Shown: piece by piece, positions 14,889-23,736 of the stretch | Numbering within the stretch: the stretch's first letter is position 1 | How the letters are laid out: every line of letters begins with the position of its first letter | Assembly: GCA_002686295.1 (NCBI GenBank) | Contig: NZBB01000012.1 | Location: 1 to 35,593 of the forward strand | Direction of reading: 5' to 3' | Length of the DNA stretch: 35,593 bases | From: Candidatus Woesearchaeota archaeon | Lineage (GTDB): Archaea; Nanobdellota; Nanobdellia; Woesearchaeales; GCA-2686295 | The notes under the pieces: generated by a model | What the model saw: the letters and a program-made list of their open reading frames with translations, nothing else | The model's database searches: none | What the model was told of the DNA's origin: nothing | Program-made: the position numbers and the translations under genes

Positions 14889-17555
14889 ATGGACGAGCAC
14901 AGAATTCATCTTAAAGAATTATATGATAGAACTAATTCTTCATTCAATGGTTTAAGCTCTGAAGAAGCAAGAAAGAGACTTGTAGAATATGGATCAAATA
15001 TAATAGAAGAAAAAAAATATGTTTCTCTAATAGTCAAGTATTTGAAAAACTTCACTAATTTCTTTGCAATCCTTTTAATGACTGGTTCGGTTCTTGCCTT
15101 AATAGCAGAATATCTTTCTCCAGGAGAAGGAAACTTATATATCGGCATAGCCCTATTTGTAGTTGTAATTCTTAATTCAACATTCACATTCATACAGGAA
15201 TATCAATCTGAGAAAATAATGCAGAGTTTCAAAAAGATGATGCCTACAAAGATACAGGTTTTGAGAGATGGAAGAAGAAAAGAAATACTGGCAGAAGAAC
15301 TTGTTCCTGGGGATATAATTTTTCTTTCTGAAGGTGACAAAGTGCCTGCGGATGCCAGACTAATTGAACATCACGCTTTGAAAGTTGATAATTCTTCCTT
15401 AACAGGTGAATCAGAACCACAACTAAGAAGTTTGGAATGTACTCATGATAATATTCTTGAATCTAGAAACATGATTTTCTCCGGAACACTTGTACAGACA
15501 GGGACAGGAACAGCAATAGTTTATAGTACAGGCATGAAAACTCAGATTGGTAGAATAGCTCAGCTAACAAAAGAAACTGAAGAAACAATCACTCCTATGA
15601 GAAAAGAAATAAACCATTTCATAAAAATAATTTCTTCAATTGCAATAATTCTTGGCGTAGCTTTTTTTTTCTTAAGTTTTGCATTAGGAAATAGGCTTAT
15701 GGGTAGTCTAATTTTTGCAATTGGAATAATAGTTGCGAATGTTCCTGAAGGATTATTACCAACTGTAACGCTGTCTTTGAGTATGGCTTCAAAAAAAATG
15801 GCAAAACATAATGCGCTCATAAAGAATCTCGAGTCTGTTGAAACTCTTGGTTCAACAACAGTTATCTGCACTGATAAAACAGGAACCATAACACAAAACA
15901 AAATGTTTGTTAATTCGTTATTTCTTAATATGACTGAATTAAACCACTCTGAAGATTTCTCAAACATAGATGGTTTTGACAAAGTTATAGGTGTTTCTGT
16001 TCTCTGTAATAATTCAAAACTTGACAAATTCAATGAAAAATACTTGGGTGATCCTACTGAAGGAGCCTTACTGATGTTCACAGAAGCTTATGCTGATATT
16101 GATAAACTGAACAAAGAACATCCTAGAATTGATGAACAGCCTTTTGATTCAAACACTAAATGCATGATTACTGCAAACAAATCAGGAAAAAAAACTTTTT
16201 CTTATCTTAAAGGTGCACCAGAAATTGTTTTGGAAAAATGTGATTATATATTATTAAACAATAAATTAGAGCATTTAGATCAAAACTTTAGAACAATCAT
16301 TAAACATCATTATGATAAAATGAGTTCTCGTGGAGAGAGGGTTTTAGCATTAGCTTTTAAGAATGAAGAAAAGAGTTTTATATTTGTTGGATTAGTAGGA
16401 ATAATAGATCCTCCAAGACCTGAAATAGCTGAAGCAATTTCTAAATGTAAAGAAGCAAGCATCAAAGTAATAATGGTTACAGGCGATTATAGTTTAACGG
16501 CAGAAGCTATTGCCAACATGGTTGGTATGTCCAATGATGGAAGTGTAAACGCAATTACTGGCTCAGAACTTAACAATATTTCTGATGAAGAGTTAAAAGA
16601 ATTATTGAAAAAACAGAATCTTGTTTTTGCCAGAACAACACCCATTCAAAAGCTCAGAATTGTGCAGACTCTGCAATCAAATGGAGAAGTTGTTGCAGTA
16701 ACGGGTGATGGAGTAAATGACGCACCTGCCTTGAAAAATGCAGACATAGGAATTTCTATGGGTCTTATGGGGACTGAAGTTGCTAAAGAAGCCAGCAACA
16801 TGGTTTTATTAGATGATAATTTCTCAACAATTGTGCATGCAGTAGAGCAGGGAAGAACAATTTATTCCAATATAAAAAAGTTCATAACTTATATTCTTAC
16901 AAGTAATGTTCCTCAAATACTTCCATTTATAGCATTTGTTTTACTAGGAATCCCTTTACCTTTGACTGTTGTTTTGATTCTGGCTATTGATTTAGGCACT
17001 GACTTGCTTCCAGCTCTTGGTTTGGGAAAAGAGAAAGCTGAATCTGATGTAATGAAATATCCTCCTCGTTCAAGGAAAGAAAGACTTCTTACAAGACAAC
17101 TTCTAATAGTTTCTTATGGCATAATAGGAGTTTTACAGGCTATTGCAGGATTCTTCTCTTATTTTGTAGTATTGTTTATGGGCGGATGGACTTTTGGTGA
17201 AAGTCTTGCTTTTAATGATCCTTTATATCTTAAAGCTGTAACTGCTTTCTTTGCCAGCATTGTCATATGCCAGATTCCTGATGTATTGGTTTGCCGTACC
17301 AGAAAACAATCTTTACTAAAACAGGGACTCTTCTCTAATGGTCTTGTATGGTTAGGTATATTTACTGAGTTATTATTGCTTAGTGTAATTGTTTTTGTTC
17401 CTTTCGCAAATAAGTTCTTTGGAACTCATAGCTTGTCTTTTTTTGAATTGTCTTTATCTCTGCCTTTTGCTTTGTTAATATTGCTGTTTGGTGAGTTTAG
17501 AAAATTCTTGATTAGAAAAGAAAATCTTTTTGTCAATAAATATTTGAAGTGGTAA
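14889..17555 (+). CDS. P2C (Na+/K+-ATPase-like) P-type cation pump
   Basis: An 888-residue P-type ATPase. Phosphorylation site DKTGT starts at Asp329; TGES is at 172-175 (actuator), VTGD near 530-533, and TGDGVND at 605-611. The segment NLESVETLGSTTVICTDKTG is close to animal Na+/K+-ATPase alpha. Ion-site positions: TM4 VPEGLLP (Glu287), TM5 SNVPQILPF (Asn673, Gln676) and TM6 DLGTD (Asp701, Asp705); only the TM5 Glu of Na+/K+-ATPase is changed, to Gln. It most likely exchanges Na+ for K+, though Ca2+ or H+ transport cannot be excluded. Start ATG 14889 follows GAGGTGGG. No beta subunit is nearby. Ten membrane helices are expected and visible. Confidence 0.9.
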   Translation: MDEHRIHLKELYDRTNSSFNGLSSEEARKRLVEYGSNIIEEKKYVSLIVKYLKNFTNFFAILLMTGSVLALIAEYLSPGEGNLYIGIALFVVVILNSTFTFIQEYQSEKIMQSFKKMMPTKIQVLRDGRRKEILAEELVPGDIIFLSEGDKVPADARLIEHHALKVDNSSLTGESEPQLRSLECTHDNILESRNMIFSGTLVQTGTGTAIVYSTGMKTQIGRIAQLTKETEETITPMRKEINHFIKIISSIAIILGVAFFFLSFALGNRLMGSLIFAIGIIVANVPEGLLPTVTLSLSMASKKMAKHNALIKNLESVETLGSTTVICTDKTGTITQNKMFVNSLFLNMTELNHSEDFSNIDGFDKVIGVSVLCNNSKLDKFNEKYLGDPTEGALLMFTEAYADIDKLNKEHPRIDEQPFDSNTKCMITANKSGKKTFSYLKGAPEIVLEKCDYILLNNKLEHLDQNFRTIIKHHYDKMSSRGERVLALAFKNEEKSFIFVGLVGIIDPPRPEIAEAISKCKEASIKVIMVTGDYSLTAEAIANMVGMSNDGSVNAITGSELNNISDEELKELLKKQNLVFARTTPIQKLRIVQTLQSNGEVVAVTGDGVNDAPALKNADIGISMGLMGTEVAKEASNMVLLDDNFSTIVHAVEQGRTIYSNIKKFITYILTSNVPQILPFIAFVLLGIPLPLTVVLILAIDLGTDLLPALGLGKEKAESDVMKYPPRSRKERLLTRQLLIVSYGIIGVLQAIAGFFSYFVVLFMGGWTFGESLAFNDPLYLKAVTAFFASIVICQIPDVLVCRTRKQSLLKQGLFSNGLVWLGIFTELLLLSVIVFVPFANKFFGTHSLSFFELSLSLPFALLILLFGEFRKFLIRKENLFVNKYLKW

Positions 17556-17589
17556 ACACAAAAACACCACTCAACAGTGATTAAAACCG

Positions 17590-17604
17590 AAATATTTATA
17601 TAAT
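17590..17604 (+). promoter_or_regulatory. Strong TATA-box promoter before the hairpin RNA
   Basis: CCGAAATATTTATATAAT: an A-rich BRE-like start and a consensus archaeal TATA box. No protein gene begins downstream on this strand for 1.5 kb. The expected start of transcription, about 25 bp on, falls at 17622-17630, exactly at the beginning of the predicted hairpin. Confidence 0.6.
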
Positions 17605-17627
17605 AGTGGTTCCTACATAGTAGTAAA

Positions 17628-17692
17628 TAGGGCTTGAACGAGCTATTCTTTTTACCAACACCTCATACACCCCTTAGCTCTTCACGCCCATT
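17628..17692 (+). ncRNA. Candidate structured small RNA (hairpin, ~60 nt)
   Basis: GGGC (17630-17633) pairs with GCCC (17686-17689); UGAA (17635-17638) with UUCA (17681-17684); GAGCU (17640-17644) with AGCUC (17676-17680). The only defects are one U/C mismatch and one bulged C, so 13 pairs close a 31-nt pyrimidine-rich loop (ACCAACACCUCAUACACCCC). GC content is clearly higher than the surroundings, no reading frame fits, and a TATA box sits at the right distance. I do not recognise an RNA family: it is too short for SRP RNA and lacks C/D or H/ACA boxes. It lies immediately beyond the 3' end of SRP54 on the other strand; alternatively it could act on the SRP54 mRNA end. Confidence 0.5.
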
Positions 17693-17697
17693 TATTC

Positions 17698-19053
17698 TTA
17701 AAATTTAAAACCAGATTTACCAGAAAAACGTTTCATAAGCTTATCAATATTCTTTTCGCCACCACCTTTCATCATTTTAGCCATCTTCTTAGACTGACGA
17801 AACTGTTTTATTAAAGAACGAACATCACTAACAGATAAACCAGAACCTTTAGCAATTCTTTGAACATGAGCACCATCAAGGACATCAGGATTCTCAAGCT
17901 CTTCTTTAGTCATGCTATCCATCGCATAACGCCACTTTTCAAGCATACCTTCCTGTACCTTTAAAGCATCTTTTGGAATTTTCAATTGACCAAAACCAGG
18001 AATCATCTCTGTAAGTTTACTTAAAGAACCCATTTTTTTCATGGCTTTCATCTGTTCATAAAGATCTATGAGATTATGCTCTCCTTTCAAAAATTTCTTT
18101 CCAAGATCCTCTGCTTCATCCTCAGACATCGCATCTCTTGCTTTTTCAAGCAAAGCATCTAAATCGCCCATACCAAGAAGTCTGCCGACAAAACCTTCTG
18201 GTTTGAATTCCTCTAAATCAGAAATCTTCTCGCCTACACCTAAAAACTTAACCTGAGAACCAGTTACAGTACAAGCTATTAAAGCACCACCACCTTTAGC
18301 AGTACCATCAAGTTTAGAAACAACAACACCAGAAACACCACAAGAATCATGAAACGCTTCAGCTTGCTTCTCTGCAGCTTGACCTATATCAGCACTCAAA
18401 ACAAGCAAGTTCTCATTAGCCTTAACAACTTTATTAAGAGAATTAAGCTCTTTAATCAGCTCAGCACTCAAAGCATCACGCCCAGCACTATCAACAATAA
18501 CCAAATCATATTTATCCAGATTTTTTTTATTAGAATTATATATTTTAACAGGGTTCTTTTCTTTTTTATCGCCAAAAAAGTCAACTTTTGCTTTTTCGGC
18601 CAACTGCTTTAACTGGTCATAAGCTGCAGGCCTCCATGTATCTGTCTGAATAACAGCAACTTTATAACCTCTAGACTTGAAAAATCTCGCCAATTTACCT
18701 GAAAGAGTTGTCTTTCCACTTCCAAACAAACCAACCAGTAAAATCTTGAAAGGCTTTTTTTTACCAATAGAAATTTTAGAGCCTGGACCCCCAAGAAAAT
18801 CGACTAATTCATCATAAACAATCTTTATCAAAAGTTCTTTCTTTGAGATAGCTGCAGAGTCTATTTCCTTTAAAGCACGTTTTTTTATTTTCTTAGTTAA
18901 ATCAAAAACAAGTTGTACATTAACATCTGCTTGAAGAAGAGCTTTCTGAATATCTTTAACTAATTCATTTATCAGCTTTTCATCAACAAAAACTGCTTTA
19001 GTAATTTTCTTCAAAGTATTTTTCAAAGAACTTGAAAGCTTATCTAATACCAT
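17698..19053 (-). CDS. srp54: Signal recognition particle GTPase SRP54
   Basis: A 451-residue protein with N, G and M domains. G-domain motifs: GLFGSGKTT (108-116), DTWRPAAYDQL (138-148), DSAGR (188-192; usual form DTAGR) and SKLDGTAKGG (246-255; usual form TKLDG). The M domain contains LLGMGD, IPGFG and RIAKGSGLSVSDV, followed by a basic tail that binds 7S RNA. It captures signal sequences on the ribosome and docks at FtsY, serving the many exported and membrane proteins of this window. Ser replaces Thr in two G motifs, a mild departure. Divergent from the 19141 gene; both promoters lie in the 87-bp gap. Confidence 0.97.
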   Translation of the reverse strand: MVLDKLSSSLKNTLKKITKAVFVDEKLINELVKDIQKALLQADVNVQLVFDLTKKIKKRALKEIDSAAISKKELLIKIVYDELVDFLGGPGSKISIGKKKPFKILLVGLFGSGKTTLSGKLARFFKSRGYKVAVIQTDTWRPAAYDQLKQLAEKAKVDFFGDKKEKNPVKIYNSNKKNLDKYDLVIVDSAGRDALSAELIKELNSLNKVVKANENLLVLSADIGQAAEKQAEAFHDSCGVSGVVVSKLDGTAKGGGALIACTVTGSQVKFLGVGEKISDLEEFKPEGFVGRLLGMGDLDALLEKARDAMSEDEAEDLGKKFLKGEHNLIDLYEQMKAMKKMGSLSKLTEMIPGFGQLKIPKDALKVQEGMLEKWRYAMDSMTKEELENPDVLDGAHVQRIAKGSGLSVSDVRSLIKQFRQSKKMAKMMKGGGEKNIDKLMKRFSGKSGFKF

Positions 19054-19076
19054 TCACTTATAAAATAATAAATTGT

Positions 19077-19120
19077 TTATAAATATTTACGTTGAAAACT
19101 TTAATAACCTTTTTATATCT
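19077..19120. promoter_or_regulatory. Divergent promoters, srp54 and 19141 gene
   Basis: Minus-strand TATA (ATTTATAAAC, 19078-19088 region) serves srp54. Plus-strand CTTTTTATATCT (19109-19120) is about 26 bp before ATG 19141, which predicts a leaderless mRNA for that gene. Confidence 0.5.
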
Positions 19121-19140
19121 AGGAAATAAACTTTTAATAA

Positions 19141-20112
19141 ATGAAAAAAACTATTGTGATAACAACTTTATTACTTTTGTTTCTGCAGTTAGCTTCAGCT
19201 CAAACAATCTCTAAACCTATAAAACTCGAAACAGTTAGCGATTATGAATCATTATCAAACACACCTGTTAATTATGAACTTAATTCTTTATCAAACAATA
19301 AAACTTTTGAAGGAACAATAATCTCGACAAATAATGGTTATATTGAACTAGATTTTTTCTCTGGTTTTCAAGAATTAATTTTGTCTATAGATAATATTAA
19401 TACAGAAGGAATTGATTTCTTTGGAAAACATTCTTTTTTTGTAAATGACTCTAAAGAAGTTGTTGTAGCATTATTTCCAGTAGGTTCTTTAAGGATAATA
19501 GTTGTTGACAAAAAGAACAATGCTTTGCAAACACCTATTAGAATTGACTGCTCAAAAACAAATGGAGTACAAGGATATTTTATGACAGATGAATTTGGAG
19601 TTCTGTCAGCAAACTACCTTCCAGTTGGAAGTTGTACAATTAGGTCGGCAGTTGATGATTTCATAAAAACAGAGTACATCAATATTTCTAAGGGATCAAG
19701 ACAAGAATTAACAATTAAATTCGAGGAATATTCTCAGAAAAACAAAGGATTAGTTTTTTGGTTTGTCACAATAATTTTTTTAGCAGTAATAATTTATTTA
19801 AAAAAAACATTAAAGAAAAAATCAACTGAAAAACTTTCAGAAAAAAAAGAATTATCGTCTGTAAAAGAAGACATACTAACTGCACTTGGTAAGAAAGAGC
19901 AGCAAGTTGTCAGATTCATGCTCAAAGAACAAGATATTAGCGATAAAAAAAGATTTTATCTTTCTCAAGCGTCTATTGTCAGAGGAGCAGATATTCCTAA
20001 AACATCTTTGGTTAGGATTTTTGATTCTTTGGAGCAAAAAAACATTTTGAAAATAGAGAAGTTTGGAAAGATGAAGAAAATCTCGTTTACAGATTGGTTC
20101 GAGTCCAAATAA
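19141..20112 (+). CDS. Membrane-anchored winged-helix regulator with extracellular beta domain
   Basis: A 323-residue protein. Residues 1-20 are a signal peptide ending in SAQ. Residues 21-200 are beta-rich and include a carboxypeptidase-regulatory-like stretch (TPIRIDCSK ... FGVLSANYLPVGSCTI). One membrane helix lies at about 201-219, followed by a basic run. The cytoplasmic end (about 240-323) has a winged helix: KEQQVVRFMLKE, ADIPKTSLVRIFDSL as recognition helix and IEKFGKMKKISFT as wing. This is the layout of archaeal one-component, membrane-bound transcription regulators (outside sensor, inside DNA-binding). Target genes and signal are unknown. The ATG is leaderless-type. Confidence 0.7.
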   Translation: MKKTIVITTLLLLFLQLASAQTISKPIKLETVSDYESLSNTPVNYELNSLSNNKTFEGTIISTNNGYIELDFFSGFQELILSIDNINTEGIDFFGKHSFFVNDSKEVVVALFPVGSLRIIVVDKKNNALQTPIRIDCSKTNGVQGYFMTDEFGVLSANYLPVGSCTIRSAVDDFIKTEYINISKGSRQELTIKFEEYSQKNKGLVFWFVTIIFLAVIIYLKKTLKKKSTEKLSEKKELSSVKEDILTALGKKEQQVVRFMLKEQDISDKKRFYLSQASIVRGADIPKTSLVRIFDSLEQKNILKIEKFGKMKKISFTDWFESK

Positions 20113-20202
20113 ACCTTCTTTCTCTAATCGGACGAAAATAACCTGAAATCAGCCATAATAATGTGTTTTGGCCCTTTTTTTACTTTTTTAGACCACTCAA
20201 AG

Positions 20203-20256
20203 TATTTATATTTGTCTCGCTTTATAACCTTTAAGCAAAACATAATTTGCGGAGGT
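20203..20256 (+). promoter_or_regulatory. Promoter and ribosome site of 20264 gene
   Basis: TATA box TATTTATATTT (20202-20213), a possible second box TTTATAA (20221-20227), and a strong ribosome site GGAGGT (20251-20256) eight nt before ATG 20264. This gene is a clear leadered transcript. Confidence 0.55.
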
Positions 20257-20263
20257 AAACAAA

Positions 20264-21454
20264 ATGAATGAAAAAACATTGCTTGCATCATTGGTGTTAC
20301 TATTAATACTTGTGTCAAGCGTTAGTGCAGCTGTTCAGACAGAGATTGCACCAAACACATTAGCAATCAAAACAGCCGACAATAAATTTGTTGGAATACA
20401 AACAACAAATGACAAAGAAACTATAGAAGTTGAACTTGGAGAAGAGTTTAAAGCAAATATTGGCGATAGAATAAGAGTTGCAGATACAGCATTATTTTTT
20501 GAAATAGCTGATATAAAAGTAGAATACCCAACTTCTTTACCATATGTAAAGATGAAACCAATAGGGAAAGCTTTATTGTTAGTCTCATATAAAAGCGAGC
20601 TTGATGAATATATTAGTTCAGACTTAACTATTGAAGAAACAAGTTCAGACTTAACTATTGAAGAAACAACATCCATAGAACAACCAACAACTTATAAAAA
20701 AGCAAGAGTTGTTGTGGATCTATTTGATAGCAAAGACATTTTTGGTTTTTCTATAGAGTTTCGAAAGCTCAACGACAAAACAGCATTCTTCAAAGTAAAT
20801 AAAGGAAAAAATCCTGCAATATTAATGAATTCTGCTATTAGTATTGGTAATCCAGGCGACATGGGTATTCAAACCATCAAAGAACCAATGAAAAAACCAA
20901 CGTTCAAATTGATAATGCCGACAGAGAAAGGAATTACGGCAGGAATGATTGCAACTAACAGCATATCTATAAAACCAGGCGATTCAAAGCTCAGTTTCAA
21001 AGACTACGAAACAAAAAAAACAATTGAGATGGAAGCAGATCTTGAAAAAGGATTGGTTTTACCGATTGTAACAAGTGCCGAGAACAACTTTTTAACTATT
21101 AGAGGCAACAAAGAAAAACTGGAAAGTTATATCCGAGATGAGGAAACAGTTGTAAGCACAAGAGCAGAACTTATAAGCAAAGAAAACGGATTGTATCTTA
21201 AATCTGTTCATGGAGAAAAACCTGTAAAAGTAATGCCTTCAATAGCAGCTAAAAAAGCAATTTTGGCAATGGGCGGATTTGACAAAGCAGAGTTAAAAGC
21301 TGTTGAAAAACCAGTCTATAAGTTCAGCAAGGAGAAACAATCAAAGTTGTTCGGCTTAATACCTATAAAAATGCAGTTAGAAGCACAAATAGATGCCGAA
21401 ACAGGAGAACTTGTTTCTTCAAAGAAACCATGGTATGCTTTCTTAACAAGATAG
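20264..21454 (+). CDS. Secreted protein with PepSY-like C-terminus, unknown function
   Basis: A 396-residue protein with a signal peptide (LLASLVLLLILVSSVSAA; cleavage near 23). The mature part is beta-rich: an N-terminal domain (EVELGEEF ... VEYPTSLPYVKMKPIG), a charged linker containing a 9-residue tandem repeat, a middle domain, and a C-terminal stretch ending AQIDAETGELVSSKKPWYAFL, similar to PepSY-type domains that end such extracytoplasmic proteins. I cannot name it beyond that. A strong promoter and GGAGGT ribosome site suggest high expression. A T-rich run follows the stop. Confidence 0.75.
   Translation: MNEKTLLASLVLLLILVSSVSAAVQTEIAPNTLAIKTADNKFVGIQTTNDKETIEVELGEEFKANIGDRIRVADTALFFEIADIKVEYPTSLPYVKMKPIGKALLLVSYKSELDEYISSDLTIEETSSDLTIEETTSIEQPTTYKKARVVVDLFDSKDIFGFSIEFRKLNDKTAFFKVNKGKNPAILMNSAISIGNPGDMGIQTIKEPMKKPTFKLIMPTEKGITAGMIATNSISIKPGDSKLSFKDYETKKTIEMEADLEKGLVLPIVTSAENNFLTIRGNKEKLESYIRDEETVVSTRAELISKENGLYLKSVHGEKPVKVMPSIAAKKAILAMGGFDKAELKAVEKPVYKFSKEKQSKLFGLIPIKMQLEAQIDAETGELVSSKKPWYAFLTR
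20615..20668 (+). repeat. Perfect 27-bp in-frame tandem duplication
   Basis: Copies at 20615-20641 and 20642-20668 are identical, giving SSDLTIEET twice in a row inside the linker of the secreted protein. Perfect identity suggests a very recent slippage event. Confidence 0.95.
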
Positions 21455-21473
21455 GAAATCATTAATTAAAGAA

Positions 21474-21500
21474 TTTTTTATTTTTTTATTTTATTTTTTT
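21474..21500. terminator. T-rich terminator between convergent genes
   Basis: Runs of T (TTTTTTATTTTTTTATTTT...) directly after the stop at 21454 fit archaeal oligo-T termination of the plus-strand gene; the end of the DUF59 gene on the other strand abuts it. Confidence 0.5.
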
Positions 21501-21795
21501 AAATTCCTAATAACGCTTTTGCTTCATCACTAATCATTTTTGGAGTCCAAGGAGGGTCAAAAACGAATTCTACCTGTACCTTTTTCACCCCTTTCAACTT
21601 TTTGACTACTTCTTGCGACTCAGACATTATTTGAGGTGCAATAGGACATCCTGGTGAAGTTAGAGTCATATCTATCTCAACAAGACCATTATTAATTCTG
21701 ACATCATATACTAATCCGAGATTCACTAAATCAATTCCTAACTCAGGATCAACTACTTTCTTTAAAGCTTTCATAACATTCTCTTTTTTCACCAT
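21499..21795 (-). CDS. MIP18/DUF59 iron-sulfur assembly protein
   Basis: A 98-residue protein, whole DUF59 domain. Landmarks: VVDPELGIDLVNLGLVYDV, MTLTSPGCP with the conserved Cys, and VFDPPWTP. This family (SufT, PaaD-like, eukaryotic MIP18) helps mature Fe-S proteins. Fe-S clients here include the 2-oxoacid oxidoreductase beta subunit and, for iron delivery, the stress operon further right. It is transcribed toward the secreted-protein gene; the PH-domain gene lies 44 nt upstream on the same strand. Confidence 0.92.
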   Translation of the reverse strand: MVKKENVMKALKKVVDPELGIDLVNLGLVYDVRINNGLVEIDMTLTSPGCPIAPQIMSESQEVVKKLKGVKKVQVEFVFDPPWTPKMISDEAKALLGI

Positions 21796-21838
21796 AATTT
21801 AATAGTGGAGAAGACCATTTATATAATTTATGATTTGA

Positions 21839-22414
21839 TTAAAGTCCCTTATTAAGAATTTTTTTTATATTGTATTTCTCTGTATACTCTGCCTGTGATT
21901 TTAATTGAAAAGATCTAAGAACATCCTGAATGACCTTTGCAGTCTTTTCAGGCTCATCAAGAAATTTTAGTTCAATCTCTTTCTGTCTCATACTGCTAAG
22001 CTCCAAAATCACCGTTCCAATACTGAAAAGACCATCAAAAAATCCATCATCATTAAATGCAACTCTTGAAATGTTTTGATAAGGAATATTTTTTGTTTTT
22101 GTGAATAAGAGAAATGATTTTTTTGTAAAAATTAATTTGTTCTCAAGAAATTTATATTTCACATTGGAAACTGCTAAATAAGTTGTTGCTAAAACAAACA
22201 TGGCAATTAAGAATAATATAAATATAACTCCGGAAAAAGCATCAATGCCAGATATTTTAATTCCAAAAGCCAAGAAAGACTCATACAAAGAATTTAATCC
22301 ACCAGATAACTGCATCAGAGCCAGTATTAAGACCATTACAAGCACTCCTGAAACTACTTTAAAAAGATTTATCAACAATATTTTCTTTTTATTAGGAGTT
22401 AAAAGCGTACCCAC
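21839..22414 (-). CDS. Membrane protein with bacterial-type PH domain (YdbS-like)
   Basis: A 191-residue protein with two hydrophobic helices (about 13-35 and 57-82), then a bPH2-type domain with YKFLENKLIFTKKSFLLF, KNIPYQNISRVAF and GTVILELSS, and a short charged tail. Proteins with this layout are common in bacteria and archaea; function is unknown beyond membrane association. No ATG fits the start; GTG 22414 is the first usable codon and gives a sensible N-terminus. Same strand as enolase, 55 nt downstream of it. Confidence 0.75.
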   Translation of the reverse strand: MGTLLTPNKKKILLINLFKVVSGVLVMVLILALMQLSGGLNSLYESFLAFGIKISGIDAFSGVIFILFLIAMFVLATTYLAVSNVKYKFLENKLIFTKKSFLLFTKTKNIPYQNISRVAFNDDGFFDGLFSIGTVILELSSMRQKEIELKFLDEPEKTAKVIQDVLRSFQLKSQAEYTEKYNIKKILNKGL

Positions 22415-22469
22415 AAATATACTTATATCATAAAGAATTAATATATTTTTCTAAAAAAGAACTATTTTT

Positions 22470-23687
22470 CTAAAAATTTTCTTCAATCCTTAAAAGCTGA
22501 TTGTATTTTGCAGTTCTTTCTCCTCTACATGGAGCGCCTGTTTTTATCATACCACAACCAAGTGCAACAGCAAGATCGGCTATGAAGGAATCTTCTGTTT
22601 CTCCACTTCTATGACTAACCATAACCTTCCAACCTTCATAATAAGCTTTTTCTGCAGATTTTATTGCTTCTGTCACAGTCCCTATCTGATTAAGCTTCAA
22701 AAGTAATGCGTTGCACGCACCAACATCAGCAGCTTTTTTTATACGCTCAACATTAGTAACCAACAAATCATCACCAACGACCAATATTTTCTTGCTAACA
22801 TCTCTCATAAACTCAGCGAATGATTTAAAATCATCCTCTTGAAAAGGATCCTCTATAGATATTATTGGATACTTCTTAATTAACTTTTTATACAGATTTG
22901 CAAGCTCTTTTGAATCATAAGATTTTTCATTGACAAAATAACTTTTTTTCTTGTAAATATCCGATGCAGCTATGTCCATCGCCAATTTCACATCTTTTTC
23001 ATAACCCAAATTTTTTGCTGCTTCCATTATTAATTCTAAAGGCTCTTCAAAACTTACAATATCAGGAGCAAAACCTCCTTCATCACCAACACCTGTTGAT
23101 AAACCTTTTTTCTTCAAAATTGTTTTTAATTCATGATATATTTCTGAACCAATTCTTAATGATTCTGAAAAAGTTTTTCCTTGAGGAACAACCATGTATT
23201 CCTGAAAATCAAGATTGTTATCGGCATGCAAACCACCATTTATAATATTCATGAATGGTGTAGGCATCTTAGCATCCTGTTTTATTAACGAATTAAGATA
23301 TTCAAATAATTTCTGTCCTTTCTCCAAAGCAGCAACTCTTGCACAAGCCATGCTAACAGCAAGGATTGCATTTGCTCCAAAACGCCTCTTATTTTCTGTT
23401 CCATCTAATTGTATCATTAAGAAATCAAGTTCTGACTGATCAACAACATTTTTTCCTTTTAGAAATTTTTCTATACGCACAATTTTTTTAACTGCTTCTC
23501 TAACGCCTAAACCAAAATATCTTTTTTCTCCATCTCTCAACTCCAAAACTTCATGTTTTCCAGTACTGGCGCCTGAAGGAACTATTGCTCTCGCAGAAAA
23601 ATTTTCTGTAAATACTTCTGCCTCAATAGTCGGATTTCCCCTGGAGTCCAAAACTTCTCTTCCAAGAATCTTCGTTATTTTAGGCAT
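22470..23687 (-). CDS. eno: Enolase
   Basis: A 405-residue enzyme interconverting 2-phosphoglycerate and PEP. Motifs: REVLDSRGNPTIEAEV at the N-terminus, GASTGKHEVLELRDG, SIEDPFQEDD (Mg ligands), LLLKLNQIGT (catalytic Lys) and SHRSGETED, then KTGAPCRGER near the end. It is a little shorter than the typical 415-430. It sits directly downstream of PEP synthase on the same strand, consistent with a gluconeogenic role. A TATA box is at 23711-23722. Confidence 0.97.
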   Translation of the reverse strand: MPKITKILGREVLDSRGNPTIEAEVFTENFSARAIVPSGASTGKHEVLELRDGEKRYFGLGVREAVKKIVRIEKFLKGKNVVDQSELDFLMIQLDGTENKRRFGANAILAVSMACARVAALEKGQKLFEYLNSLIKQDAKMPTPFMNIINGGLHADNNLDFQEYMVVPQGKTFSESLRIGSEIYHELKTILKKKGLSTGVGDEGGFAPDIVSFEEPLELIMEAAKNLGYEKDVKLAMDIAASDIYKKKSYFVNEKSYDSKELANLYKKLIKKYPIISIEDPFQEDDFKSFAEFMRDVSKKILVVGDDLLVTNVERIKKAADVGACNALLLKLNQIGTVTEAIKSAEKAYYEGWKVMVSHRSGETEDSFIADLAVALGCGMIKTGAPCRGERTAKYNQLLRIEENF

Positions 23688-23710
23688 ATTATTTAGAACA
23701 AAGCCACACT

Positions 23711-23722
23711 ATATATAAGTTT
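23711..23722 (-). promoter_or_regulatory. TATA-box promoter of eno
   Basis: Minus-strand ACTTATATATAG, about 24-35 bp before ATG 23687, predicting a very short or absent leader. It shows enolase has a promoter separate from ppsA. Confidence 0.55.
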
Positions 23723-23736
23723 TGATTAATTTGAAA

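Noticed and set aside
15560..16081. 173-residue minus-strand frame opposite the P-type ATPase
   Set aside because: Antisense shadow of a well-conserved pump domain.
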